Below are positions 8,579-17,006 of a stretch of DNA of 39,701 nucleotides, piece by piece. Positions within the stretch are counted from its first letter, which is position 1. Every line of letters starts with the position of its first letter. Source of the DNA: Candidatus Obscuribacterales bacterium (GTDB lineage Bacteria; Cyanobacteriota; Vampirovibrionia; Obscuribacterales; Obscuribacteraceae); contig JAIELX010000098.1 in NCBI GenBank assembly GCA_019752635.1, positions 1-39,701 of the forward strand, given 5' to 3'. The notes under the pieces are model-generated. The model made no database searches. It saw only the letters and a program-made list of their open reading frames with translations, and was not told the origin of the DNA. The translations under genes and the position numbers were made by a program.

Positions 8579-10066
8579 TTAATCGAACTTGACAGCCGTC
8601 CCGGAGGGGGAGATTTTCACCGGACCGACCTTCTTGCAGTCCTTCTCCGGCGCTCCGCGCGCGGAGTTATTGTCGCAAGAGCGGCACTCTTGCTCCACTA
8701 ACGGCCGCGAGTCCTTTAAGTGTCCGGGACGACCAACCATCAACTGCAACCCCGGGGCCCGACTATCCAGCACCTGGTGCAATTGAGCGCCAACCTGATC
8801 GATGCGGTCGGCCATGGTTCGCACCTTTGCCATGGTGCATTTGACATCACCGGAGAAATCAGCCCCCTTGATTGACTCGTTGACGCTCTGGAGCGTTTTG
8901 CGAACATCGCCAAGAACGGCCGAAACGTCGGCGCGCAGGGTTCCGTCACCGACGACCTTCTCCACCGCCGCAACAGAAGAATGAATATTAGCAGTAGATT
9001 GCTTGATCTGGTCAAGCCCGCACAGAATGTCCTTTCGGAGAGCTTCATCCTCAAGTGATTTGTTCAATGCGCACACGGCAACCTGAATGCTTTCGGCGAT
9101 TTCACGCCCGTCCTTAGTAATTTCCTTCAGGTCGGCGCTGACCTTCGGGTCGTTCAAAAGCTTTGCAATCTGCCGCGAAGCCCCTCGCCATTCTGCTGTC
9201 AGTTCATTGACACCATTGGCGGCAATGGTGGCACGGTCCAGGGCAAGCTGGCTTCGCACCAGCGTCGCATTGGCGCTTGCCAATGTTGGCTGCGCCGATC
9301 GAAGGAACGATGCGGTTCGATTGGCAGCAGTGGACAAATTGGCGATTGCCGGTCTGGAGCTACGCGCAACCGCTGCGGCTTCATCGGCGGCGGCGGCCAG
9401 GCGTGTTGCGCTATTGTGCAAATCGCTATCGATACGTTGAAAGTTGAACTGGTCCAGGCGATCGGCAAGCGCAAACAACTTTTTCTCAGGATGGCGAGGA
9501 TCGCGGCCTCGCACAACGACGGACTTGTCGAGCGCGACGAGTTTCGATTGTGCAGTAGACATTTTGGGCATTACAACTTGCAAAACTTTCGCACCGACCA
9601 AACCGTCATTGACTATCTCAAACTCTGCACCTTGCGGCACGGTGAGGCCGCTGGTGACCTTCACGCGGACGTGAACCATATTTTCAGAAGTGAGTTCAAC
9701 ACCATCGACAGCGCCAACACGAACGCCGTTTACCCTAACAGCGGCGCTATCAGTCAAGCCGTCTACGTCGGAAAAGACAACGGTAAACTGTTGAGCGCGG
9801 TGACCAATCGGCTCATCCTTGAACCATAGCCAAGCACCAAACAAACAGATGAGCGCAATCAATCCAAACATGCCGATGGCAGTATCAGAGGCTTCTCGCA
9901 TTCGTTGCTGCTGCTGCAGTTGCTGCTTTTGCTGTTGCAGCTCACGCTGCAACTTTTCGGTGTCTGATTGCAACTGCTGCAACTGCTTTTGATCCAATTC
10001 TTCCCCTGAGCCGTCGGAACCCGGCGGCAAATGCGGTTCTGGTTGAGACTTTTGCTCTTCTACCAT
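8579..10066 (-). CDS. mlaD: MlaD/MCE-domain lipid transport protein with N-terminal coiled coil
   Basis: The substrate-binding MCE protein of an Mla/Mce-type ABC lipid transporter, anchored in the inner membrane and acting in the periplasm. Residues 22-57 form a Gln-rich heptad coiled coil. Residues 62-82 are one transmembrane helix. Residues 90-168 are the MCE domain, with F-x-D-V-x-G-L-x-x-x-A-x-V-R-V-N-G-V-x-V-G and G-L-V-G-A-K-V-L. Residues 205-440 are long amphipathic helices rich in Ala/Ser, as in MCE proteins that form a tunnel or needle. The C-terminal 55 residues are hydrophilic with several cysteines. Most MlaD proteins begin almost directly with the membrane helix, so the roughly 60-residue cytoplasmic coiled coil is unusual. 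It lies 18 bp after mlaE; the ATPase (MlaF) is not adjacent. Confidence 0.88.
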   Translation of the reverse strand: MVEEQKSQPEPHLPPGSDGSGEELDQKQLQQLQSDTEKLQRELQQQKQQLQQQQRMREASDTAIGMFGLIALICLFGAWLWFKDEPIGHRAQQFTVVFSDVDGLTDSAAVRVNGVRVGAVDGVELTSENMVHVRVKVTSGLTVPQGAEFEIVNDGLVGAKVLQVVMPKMSTAQSKLVALDKSVVVRGRDPRHPEKKLFALADRLDQFNFQRIDSDLHNSATRLAAAADEAAAVARSSRPAIANLSTAANRTASFLRSAQPTLASANATLVRSQLALDRATIAANGVNELTAEWRGASRQIAKLLNDPKVSADLKEITKDGREIAESIQVAVCALNKSLEDEALRKDILCGLDQIKQSTANIHSSVAAVEKVVGDGTLRADVSAVLGDVRKTLQSVNESIKGADFSGDVKCTMAKVRTMADRIDQVGAQLHQVLDSRAPGLQLMVGRPGHLKDSRPLVEQECRSCDNNSARGAPEKDCKKVGPVKISPSGTAVKFD

Positions 10067-10084
10067 GGTTTTCTTTCCAACTGT

Positions 10085-10819
10085 CTAGGGCAAATAAAAT
10101 GCCAGCGTGACAAACAAATTCACGATAAAGACTCCAAGGCAAGCACCAGTTACGGCTTCAGCACCAGCACGTTCGGGGCAATCGCGGTACTCAAACGCAA
10201 CCCCCATGCTGGTGAGCAATACGACTGTCGGATTAACCAGTACGAGTTTAATGAAATAGACCGAGAGATCCTTGGTGTTAATGGCCTGCCTTCCCGCCTC
10301 CAAAAAGTCACTCGTCGAACCAACTCCTATAAGCGGAGCATAGAGCGTCGCGGCCGCAAATCCGAAGACCATGCCGTAGACGGAGAGAGGAAGCGACGAG
10401 GCCAATGCAGCGATGTATCTGGTTGCAAAAAACTCCGCAGTAAGTTCACGCTCGCGCAGCAACGTTATGGTGTCTTCGCTGAGAAATGCCGCCATTCTGG
10501 CGGCCCAGATCATCCCGACTGTCATAGAGCCTAATTCGCGCAATAGACCAACGGCAATCAGCGCACCGGAAGCAGATTGCGCTCCGTATCGTTGCAACTC
10601 CACTACTATCTGCGTTGTGAGCGCTACGCTGACAAAAACAGCTGACGTAGTGACCAGATTGACCGAATCAACACCCATATAAGTGAAGTACTGCCTGACT
10701 TCGGAACCGGACAAACGCCTCAAAGTAGATGGCGCGAAAGCTCCAAAGAAAAGACGCAAGGAGCGCCCGAACATTAAGTAAAGCCGACCTGGCGCCGGAA
10801 GTCGATCAATGTAGGCCAT
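10085..10819 (-). CDS. mlaE: MlaE/YrbE-family ABC permease
   Basis: The membrane permease partner of MlaD, expected to move phospholipids between the inner membrane and the periplasmic carrier. The 244-residue length matches the family. Several hydrophobic segments (about 45-70, 80-105, 140-170, 185-205, 218-242) and the family pattern E-L-G-x-M-x-V-G-x-x-x-A-A-R-M-A-A (with E-L-T following) are visible, as is the C-terminal G-A-E-A-V-T-G-A-C-L block that corresponds to the G-G-A-x-G-V-G motif of MlaE. Conservation is loose, so this is a divergent member. The start ATG at 10819 gives a short cytoplasmic helix as in other MlaE proteins. It is the first gene of the leftward cluster that continues with mlaD and gpsA. 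No mlaF ATPase or mlaB is in the window. Confidence 0.85.
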   Translation of the reverse strand: MAYIDRLPAPGRLYLMFGRSLRLFFGAFAPSTLRRLSGSEVRQYFTYMGVDSVNLVTTSAVFVSVALTTQIVVELQRYGAQSASGALIAVGLLRELGSMTVGMIWAARMAAFLSEDTITLLRERELTAEFFATRYIAALASSLPLSVYGMVFGFAAATLYAPLIGVGSTSDFLEAGRQAINTKDLSVYFIKLVLVNPTVVLLTSMGVAFEYRDCPERAGAEAVTGACLGVFIVNLFVTLAFYLP

Positions 10820-11297
10820 TGCAATCTGCTCATCACACTACTACACGTGCTATGCAGTGCCAGACGCGCCGGTGCCGAAAAATGTGTCCGGACAAACTGA
10901 GTACGGTTGTCAACCAGGCGAAAAGCTGAAATCTCGGCACCGACGAATGTTAGCGACGCTCGCCCGTTTCTCTTTTTGCATGCGACGGAGCACTAGCAAA
11001 AAGAATGCCGCTCCATTGTTCAACCACCTGTTACGATTGGGACGATTCAATCTTGCTAGCAGTAAACCTCCCCGCCGTTTTATGCACCTGTCGCCGATAT
11101 ACGAGTCATTCCTACAGTAGGCTCCTACCTTTTAACGACGTCATGAGTATCAAACCAACTATATTTGCCGTAATTCAACAGAACCTGTTCACACAACCGG
11201 ATACAGCGCCCCATCTCACCGGCGTCGAATCTGATCTCGGACGGTTGGCCGGTCCCGTTGAACCGGCGAGACTACTTAACAGAGAGGAATAACGCCA
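10820..11297. other. Intergenic region between divergent mlaE and ldcA
   Basis: No clear gene or sigma-70-type promoter found. A possible 49-codon frame starts at ATG 11143 and stops at 11292, five bases before the LD-carboxypeptidase start; its end overlaps that gene's ribosome-binding site (AGAGAGGA). Without a good ribosome-binding site of its own I do not call it a gene. A 6-bp perfect hairpin (11248-11253 with 11262-11267) lies inside this frame. The remainder appears featureless. Confidence 0.4.
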
Positions 11298-12248
11298 ATG
11301 TCGATTGAGACGTCGAAAATTGCGGAGCTAACTGTTCCCGAGCGCCTAAAACCGGGCGATACCATTGCCGTAATTGCGCCCGCTTCTTTTGTCGATGATA
11401 ACCGAATTGCCGGAGCAAAGGCTGTTATCGAGAGTCGCGGCTACCAGGCGCAGATCAGCGCGAATCTGAAAGATTCATACGGTTACCTGGCCGGCAGCTG
11501 CGATCAGGCGAGAGCCGACGCGTTCATGAATGCGTTCGCCGATCAAAACGTACGGGGCATAATCTGTGCTCGCGGCGGTTATGGCACCATGCGAATCTTG
11601 CCTCTGATCGATTGGACTGCAGTGAGAAAAAATCCAAAATTCTTCTGCGGTTTTTCAGACATCACGGCGCTGCACTCAGCCCTTCATAAAGAGGCAGGGA
11701 TGATGACATACCATGGCGGCCCCATGCCTCGACGGGAGAACACAATCGCCGATGACTGGAACGACAATAGCTTCTGGCAGGCGGCAGAGAGCGGTCCGTC
11801 AGTTGGCATTGTTGCGGGCGTGCCGAACGGTCCGCCGGTTGAAACTTTAGTAGGCGGCCAAGCCACCGGAGTCCTTGAAGGAGGGAACCTCACATTGCTG
11901 GCGGCCCTTTGCGGTACGCGCTGGCAAATTGACCTGCACGGAAAGATCTTGCTGGTCGAGGATATCAGCGAAGCGCCCTACCGCATTGACCGTAGCTTGA
12001 CGCAAATGCTTCTGAGCGGCGCACTAGATGGTGTTGCCGGAATAGTCTTCGGGCATTCGCCAACTTGCGAGCGTGGCGCGGACGACGAAGGTTTTACCTT
12101 GCGCGAAGTGATCCTGGACAGACTCGGAATCTTCGGAGTACCTCTCATATACGGCTTCCCATGCGGACATTCCGATTTTCGCGCCACAATTCCGCTTGGG
12201 AGAACAGTCAATCTGGACGCAAACGCAGGCACCCTCGAATTTGCGTAA
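11298..12248 (+). CDS. ldcA: LD-carboxypeptidase (muramoyltetrapeptide carboxypeptidase, peptidase S66)
   Basis: Cuts the L,D bond releasing the terminal D-Ala from murein tetrapeptides during peptidoglycan recycling; the fold is shared with MccF microcin-immunity peptidases. The 316-residue product shows the family order: K-P-G-D-T-I-A-V-I-A-P-A-S near the N-terminus, A-R-G-G-Y-G (91-96), the nucleophile elbow G-F-S-D-I-T with Ser120, the acidic partner Glu221 in L-L-V-E-D-I-x-E-x-P-Y-x-I-D-R, and His291 in G-F-P-C-G-H-S-D. The catalytic Ser-Glu-His set is therefore intact. ATG preceded by AGAGAGGA. It has no signal peptide, which fits a cytoplasmic recycling enzyme. A MccF-like self-immunity role cannot be excluded from sequence alone. 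It converges with the histidine kinase gene. Confidence 0.93.
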   Translation: MSIETSKIAELTVPERLKPGDTIAVIAPASFVDDNRIAGAKAVIESRGYQAQISANLKDSYGYLAGSCDQARADAFMNAFADQNVRGIICARGGYGTMRILPLIDWTAVRKNPKFFCGFSDITALHSALHKEAGMMTYHGGPMPRRENTIADDWNDNSFWQAAESGPSVGIVAGVPNGPPVETLVGGQATGVLEGGNLTLLAALCGTRWQIDLHGKILLVEDISEAPYRIDRSLTQMLLSGALDGVAGIVFGHSPTCERGADDEGFTLREVILDRLGIFGVPLIYGFPCGHSDFRATIPLGRTVNLDANAGTLEFA

Positions 12249-12260
12249 CCCTGCCGCTTT

Positions 12261-12281
12261 GATCCGGAAGGCTTCCGGATC
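12261..12281. terminator. Inverted repeat between convergent genes
   Basis: A perfect 9-bp inverted repeat (12261-12269 and 12273-12281, 3-base centre) lies between the ends of ldcA and the leftward histidine kinase gene. The position suits a shared transcription terminator for both strands. No T-run follows on either strand, so this is a weak call. Confidence 0.4.
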
Positions 12282-12295
12282 TGCCGCTGAAGCGC

Positions 12296-13756
12296 CTACA
12301 AACGCACCGACATTTTGCCGGGAAACTCTCGTTCTTCGTTGCTCGCCAATAACGGTCGAGCATCGAGATCCACGGTCGGTGGATCGGCAACAGCTTCGGA
12401 CGGAAACTTGACTTTGAATGAAGCGCCGACGCCACCCGGCCCATCCGCTATGGAAATGACCGCATTGTGCGCCTGAGCAATTTCCTTTGCGATGGCCAAC
12501 CCTAAACCAGTGCCAGGTTGCTCTGTCCCGGGAATTCGATAGAAACGCTCGAAGACACGCTCGCGCTCCTCAGCCGGAACGCCAGGTCCACTGTCGTCAA
12601 CATGCAATACCGTTAGTCCGCCCGCAATGGATACACGCACCACGATGTCGCCGCCCGCGGGAGTGTACATTATGCTGTTCTCGATGAGATTGTCGACCAA
12701 TTCCCCCAAGGCTCCAGCATCGCCATTAACGATTGCCGTTCCCTGTGACGCGGAGAATTCGAGATCAATTTTTTTTCCGATCGCTTGGGGAACCAGGGAA
12801 GCGGCACACTGAGAGACCACGGAATTTAGATCAACCACACCGACTGTTCGCTGCGCGGCGAAAGATTGCTCGGAGCGCGCGAGCATGAGCAGGCGCCCTA
12901 CCAGTTTACCCATTCTCACAATAGCCTGATCGAGCTCCGCCAGCGCTTCCCCGACTTCGGGATCGCGATTGTGTTTTCGGGCAAGATCGCAATAGGTTCC
13001 CAGCACCGCTATTGGTGTGCGCAGTTGATGGGCCGCGTTGGACACGAACCGTCTTTGCGATTCAATTTCGTCTGAAAGCTGTCTGAAAAGACGATTCAAC
13101 TCGGTAACCAGCGAGCGAATTTCATCGGGAGTTTCAACATCCAGCGGGCTAAGATCATGCGAAGTGCGTCCAGCCAGAGCCTCACCAACGGCAGTTAACG
13201 GACGCAAACCTCTCCTGACCCCAATCCAAATCGCCAGCGCGCCGGACAAAATCAGCAGCAACTGCGCCACCAGAATCGTCAACGTGATCTGTCCGGCCAA
13301 TGCTTTGCGAGTGTTACGCGTTTCCGCAACCTGCAAAACCACTTTGCCGGTCGAGAACTCCGGTGTTGAAACTGGCAAACTGGCAATGCGAAACTCACGA
13401 TCCCTCAGAGGAATGGTGCGAAACTGCGGCTCAACTACTAAGCCTTCGGGAGCCGGAAGGTCAGGGCTTCCGGCAACAACTCGATTGTCCGAGTCCAAAA
13501 CTTGGAAAAAAAATTCGTCGCGATCATTATGTCGAAGAACTGATTGAACATCCCCGGGAAGGTCGACCGTCAGTGATGAACGATCAGCCTTGATTCTGGT
13601 AATCACCGAATCGGCGGAGTTAAGCAGCTGATTGTCGAATACTCCTCGAGCAAGCGCCAGTCCGAGGTAATAAGATCCGACAGTGCTTAAAACAGCCAGT
13701 GACATTAGCGGCACCAACAAATACAGCAAGAGTTTCTGTCTGATTGACTGGTTCAT
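12296..13756 (-). CDS. Two-component sensor histidine kinase
   Basis: A membrane sensor kinase of 486 residues. It has TM1 at about 8-32, an extracytoplasmic sensor of about 120 residues, TM2 at about 157-180 and a HAMP linker. The HisKA motif F-V-S-N-A-A-H-Q-L-R-T-P places the phosphoacceptor at His243. The HATPase domain has D-N-L-I-E-N-S (N box, 355-361), D-S-G-P-G-V (G1, 388-393) and G-T-G-L-G-L-A-I (G2). The layout resembles the QseC/TctE group. The C-terminus extends about 35 residues beyond the ATPase domain in a Pro/Asp/Glu-rich tail. Its start codon is one base after the stop of the response regulator gene, so the two are one operon and partners. The stimulus is unknown; no target gene is obvious nearby. 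Confidence 0.93.
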   Translation of the reverse strand: MNQSIRQKLLLYLLVPLMSLAVLSTVGSYYLGLALARGVFDNQLLNSADSVITRIKADRSSLTVDLPGDVQSVLRHNDRDEFFFQVLDSDNRVVAGSPDLPAPEGLVVEPQFRTIPLRDREFRIASLPVSTPEFSTGKVVLQVAETRNTRKALAGQITLTILVAQLLLILSGALAIWIGVRRGLRPLTAVGEALAGRTSHDLSPLDVETPDEIRSLVTELNRLFRQLSDEIESQRRFVSNAAHQLRTPIAVLGTYCDLARKHNRDPEVGEALAELDQAIVRMGKLVGRLLMLARSEQSFAAQRTVGVVDLNSVVSQCAASLVPQAIGKKIDLEFSASQGTAIVNGDAGALGELVDNLIENSIMYTPAGGDIVVRVSIAGGLTVLHVDDSGPGVPAEERERVFERFYRIPGTEQPGTGLGLAIAKEIAQAHNAVISIADGPGGVGASFKVKFPSEAVADPPTVDLDARPLLASNEEREFPGKMSVRL

Positions 13757-13757
13757 G

Positions 13758-14420
13758 TCACTCGATGATGAATCCCAAACCTTTCACAGTCCTAATCACG
13801 CAACCTGATTGATCAATTTTCTTACGCAAGCGATGCACAACAATGTCTAGCGCGTTGTTGGACATTTCCATTTCTTGCGAAGCCAAATGACTCATCACAT
13901 CATTTTTGAAAACAACGCGCCCCCGGCGTTGAAGCAACACCTCGAGCACGAGGTACTCGCGGGAGGACAGCTCTAGCAGCTGTCCGTCGATGAAAAACTT
14001 GTTGGCACTCGTATCAAACGTCAATGAACCAACGGTAATTTCGACTTTGTTGTGCCACTTATCTTTTCGCAGCAACGCTCTGATTCTCGCCTCTAACTCG
14101 CCTACATTGAAAGGCTTACACAGATAGTCGTTAGCTCCTGAATCCAGGCCTTTGATGCGATCATCGGCAGTGTCCCTTGCAGTCAAAATCAAGACAGGCA
14201 AAGTTCTACCACTCTTCCGAATGTTCTCCAGCACTACCAATCCATCGCGACGAGGCAACCCGAGATCCAAAATCATCAGATCGTAATTATTGGCGATGAC
14301 AGCCGACTCGGCCTCATCACCGCTCTTGAACTGATCGATTCGGTGACCGCTAAACTGTAAGGTCTTCGAAAGCCCTTCGGAAAGGTACTGATCATCTTCC
14401 GCCAACAAGATGTATGCCAT
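13758..14420 (-). CDS. OmpR-family response regulator
   Basis: DNA-binding partner of the sensor kinase immediately downstream. The receiver domain has the acidic pair E-D-D, the phosphoacceptor Asp in M-I-L-D-L-G-L-P, the T of L-T-A-R-D and the K of L-C-K-P-F. The C-terminal winged helix carries the OmpR pattern L-S-S-R-E-Y-L-V-L-E-V-L-L-Q-R-R-G, then N-A-L-D-I-V-V-H-R-L-R-K-K-I and V-K-G-L-G-F. Length is 220 residues from ATG 14420, or 224 from the alternative ATG at 14432; both are in frame. The stop TGA is separated by one base from the kinase ATG. It probably also controls its own operon, as is common in this family. Confidence 0.94.
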   Translation of the reverse strand: MAYILLAEDDQYLSEGLSKTLQFSGHRIDQFKSGDEAESAVIANNYDLMILDLGLPRRDGLVVLENIRKSGRTLPVLILTARDTADDRIKGLDSGANDYLCKPFNVGELEARIRALLRKDKWHNKVEITVGSLTFDTSANKFFIDGQLLELSSREYLVLEVLLQRRGRVVFKNDVMSHLASQEMEMSNNALDIVVHRLRKKIDQSGCVIRTVKGLGFIIE

Positions 14421-14432
14421 GATGTGTTCCAC

Positions 14433-14774
14433 GCAGTAGTTCTTAACTCACACGCAACAACGCTTATCGCATCGCAACGTACTTCAACAAGTATTTGTTT
14501 CCAACTACTATGATAAGGCCGAAATACGACCGATCGGAGGAAACATCGACACTCTTGGGTTAAATCGCATGCAAGACAAGCGCTAGCGTTGTTCGACACT
14601 TTCAACAAGGTTTCGCTTAGAATGTTTTGAGACGATTTGCACGGTTTACCCAACAGCAGATCACTCTTTCAAACTCGTTTCAAATTCGCATTTTAGACGA
14701 GAAGAAAAAAAACAAATTATCCCCACTTGTAGCCTGCCTCTTTTCCCACCCTGTTTCAGAGATAATCTGAGATA
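14433..14774. other. Intergenic region between divergent regulator genes
   Basis: A 342-bp A/T-richer region that should contain the promoters of the leftward two-component operon and the rightward 118-residue gene. I see no pair of close-to-consensus -35/-10 boxes and no structured RNA. A short hairpin near 14756-14770 (TCAGA with TCTGA) lies just before the rightward start. Confidence 0.4.
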
Positions 14775-15131
14775 GTGATTGAATGTGCTCGTGAGGATCG
14801 GACAACGACTGAGCTTTCTACCCCCGCGCAACAATTCATCAGACGGAATTTACAGGCAGTCTGGCAGCTTGAGTTGCTATTGCTGTTCCGATCTTGCAAG
14901 CGCTCCATGACGGTAGCGGAAGTAAGCCGCTTACTCTACATGGAACAAAAAATTCTCGAAGCGTGCATTGAGTCATTCGTACATACAGGAATTCTACTGA
15001 AAGAGAACCAGCGATTCCTTTACGCACCAGGCCCGAATGCAACAACAGCGATCGAAGAAATTGCCAGGTTGTACGGCGAGCGAAGAACAGCTGTGATCAA
15101 CTTTATCTACGCCAATTCGCAAATAAAATAA
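14775..15131 (+). CDS. Small helix-turn-helix-like protein, unknown function
   Basis: A 118-residue protein with no family that I can name. The middle (about 30-75) reads like a winged helix: a helix with R-S-C-K-R-S, then M-T-V-A-E-V-S-R-L-L-Y-M, then a recognition-type helix K-I-L-E-A-C-I-E-S-F-V-H-T-G-I-L, followed by a K-E-N-Q-R-F-L-Y-A-P wing. That pattern is typical of small transcriptional regulators of the MarR/PadR or archaeal wHTH kind. The last 35 residues are a long helix (E-E-I-A-R-L-Y-G-E-R-R-T-A-V-I-N-F-I-Y) that could be for dimerisation. The start is GTG without a strong ribosome-binding site. It is divergent from the two-component operon and convergent with the ABC permease genes, so neither context gives a clear target. 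Confidence 0.6.
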   Translation: MIECAREDRTTTELSTPAQQFIRRNLQAVWQLELLLLFRSCKRSMTVAEVSRLLYMEQKILEACIESFVHTGILLKENQRFLYAPGPNATTAIEEIARLYGERRTAVINFIYANSQIK

Positions 15132-15170
15132 CAATGCGCAGCTCAACCATCTACGCGCAGCAGCGCCAAA

Positions 15171-16082
15171 TCAGTGTTGACGCGTCCGCGGATCTAGCGC
15201 ATCACGCAAACCATCACCCAATAAGTTGAATGACAAAACGGTCACGAAAATGAAGAGACTGGGAAAGAAGATCAAATGCGGATTCGTCCGCAGAGACCGC
15301 CAGCCGTCACTAGCGAGCGTTCCCCAGGAACAGGCAGGAGGAGACAACCCCAGACCGATGAAACTCAAAGTGGACTCGGACAGAATGGCCTGCGGCACAG
15401 TGAAAGTTAGAGCGACGATGACGGGTCCCATCGCGTTCGGCAGAAGGTGCCTCGTTATCACGTTGAACGTACTCTGCCCAGCAGCACGAGCGGCATCAAT
15501 GAACTCTTCACTTTGCAGTTGCAGCAACTGCGCCCGCACCAGCCGCGATGTCCCCATCCAACTAACAAGACCAAGCGCAACAAGGATGCCCCAAGTTTCT
15601 CTACCGGCCAACACCCCGATTAGAATCATGATCAAGAGATCGGGAAGGGCATAGGCAACGTCCACGCCACGCATCATCAAAGCATCGACCTTGCCACCGT
15701 AGTAGCCGGCAATAGAACCATAGATGGTACCAATAACAAAGGCTATACCGGCAGTCACCACGCCTATCAAAATCGACAAACGAGTGCCGTAGATAATGCG
15801 GCTGAGCAAGTCACGACCAAGCTCATCGGTTCCCATTAGGTGAGTCGCGCTGGGTCCTTGCAGAATCGCTCCGCTTGTCTGGTCGAAAGAGTACGGTGTC
15901 AGAGGAACGTTCAACCAGGATAGCGCCGACACCAAAAGCAATGCTGCGATGATCCAAAAACAAGTCCAAGCAGTCGGCATGCGACGCAGCTTAGCCCAGG
16001 CTTGCGTCCAGAGGCTGCGCCCCTCTTCCCTGACGGGCCGAGAAGTAACAGTCGAGTCTTTTAAAGGTTCTAACAGAGGCAT
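15171..16082 (-). CDS. Peptide-type ABC transporter permease, DppC/OppC family
   Basis: The second inner-membrane subunit of an oligopeptide/nickel/dipeptide ABC importer. The N-terminus has the usual long cytoplasmic lead and a first TM at about 40-62. Then comes the family loop with M-G-T-D-E-L-G-R-D-L-L-S-R-I-I-Y-G-T-R-L-S, and the coupling EAA loop E-F-I-D-A-A-R-A-A-G with the downstream L-L-P-N. The 303-residue length and about six membrane segments match the family. The gene begins 3 bp after the DppB-type permease stop, so the two form an operon. The binding protein and two ATPases that normally accompany them are not found in the window. The substrate cannot be told; peptides, nickel or opines are all possible. 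Confidence 0.92.
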   Translation of the reverse strand: MPLLEPLKDSTVTSRPVREEGRSLWTQAWAKLRRMPTAWTCFWIIAALLLVSALSWLNVPLTPYSFDQTSGAILQGPSATHLMGTDELGRDLLSRIIYGTRLSILIGVVTAGIAFVIGTIYGSIAGYYGGKVDALMMRGVDVAYALPDLLIMILIGVLAGRETWGILVALGLVSWMGTSRLVRAQLLQLQSEEFIDAARAAGQSTFNVITRHLLPNAMGPVIVALTFTVPQAILSESTLSFIGLGLSPPACSWGTLASDGWRSLRTNPHLIFFPSLFIFVTVLSFNLLGDGLRDALDPRTRQH

Positions 16083-16085
16083 CGC

Positions 16086-17006
16086 TTAGCCCTCGACCTT
16101 CATACGGGGATCCAACACGGTGTACAGAATGTCCACAATCGTATTTGTAATGACCAACAAGACGCCAAACACAAGCGTCGTACCTATGATCAGATCGTAG
16201 TCTCGATTACTGACGGCTGTGATGAAGAAGCGCCCCATGCCGGGAACCGCATAAATATACTCGACCACGAACGAACCGGTGATCAAGATAGCGGTGAGCG
16301 GACCCAGAACAGTGATAACTGGAATCAGCGCATTTCGCAACACGTGCGCAATCACAGTCCGCTGGTAACTAAGTCCCTTGCACCGCGCGGTACGAACCCA
16401 GTCTCGCTCCAGAACTTCTAACACACTCGCCCGGGTCAGACGCGCGAGATAGGCAGCCGGCACCGCAGCCAATGTCACAGCAGGCAGAACCATATGCCCG
16501 GCTGATTCCCAAAGTGCAACAGGCAGCCACTTCAGCCAGATACCGAAGACAAAAATCAGGACGGCACCGGTCACAAAGCTCGGGACGGAAACACCCGCAG
16601 TGGCGATAATCATGCAGATGGCATCGAGTGGCGAATTACGATGAAGAGCCGCCACCAGTCCCAACGGAATGCCGACAAGCATGGACAGAGCCAGACCGGC
16701 AAATCCAAGCTGACAAGAAACCGGCAGGGCATCGCCGAGAATATCATTGACGGTTCTGTTTGAATACTTGTAGGAAACGCCCAGATCGCCGCGCACAAGC
16801 CGCCCGATGTAACGGACATACTGCTCGGGCATGGGGCGATCGAGAAAATACTTCGCTTTGATATTTGCCACTACTTCCGGTGGCAGAGCCTTGTCCAGAT
16901 CGAAGGGTCCCCCCGGGACAACTCTCACCATAACAAATGTGAGCGATGCCACAATCAGGAGTACAGGTATTGCCGCGAGCGCTCGTTTGAGAATCAAGAA
17001 AAACAT
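16086..17006 (-). CDS. Peptide-type ABC transporter permease, DppB/OppB family
   Basis: The first inner-membrane subunit of the same importer. It starts with the characteristic membrane helix after M-F-F-L-I-L-K-R-A-L, then V-V-P-G-G-P-F-D and D-R-P-M-P-E-Q-Y-x-x-Y, which are hallmarks of the DppB/OppB family. The EAA coupling loop is R-D-W-V-R-T-A-R-C-K-G-L. The C-terminus has D-I-L-Y-T-V-L-D-P-R. Its 306 residues and six membrane segments are normal. It is divergent from the MocR-type regulator gene across a 355-bp gap containing a strong inverted repeat. That regulator is more likely to serve the vitamin B6 genes downstream of it, but control of this transporter cannot be ruled out. Confidence 0.93.
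   Translation of the reverse strand: MFFLILKRALAAIPVLLIVASLTFVMVRVVPGGPFDLDKALPPEVVANIKAKYFLDRPMPEQYVRYIGRLVRGDLGVSYKYSNRTVNDILGDALPVSCQLGFAGLALSMLVGIPLGLVAALHRNSPLDAICMIIATAGVSVPSFVTGAVLIFVFGIWLKWLPVALWESAGHMVLPAVTLAAVPAAYLARLTRASVLEVLERDWVRTARCKGLSYQRTVIAHVLRNALIPVITVLGPLTAILITGSFVVEYIYAVPGMGRFFITAVSNRDYDLIIGTTLVFGVLLVITNTIVDILYTVLDPRMKVEG

Noticed and set aside
11143..11292. 49-codon frame just upstream of the LD-carboxypeptidase
   Set aside because: No ribosome-binding site and no recognisable protein pattern; kept only as part of the intergenic description.
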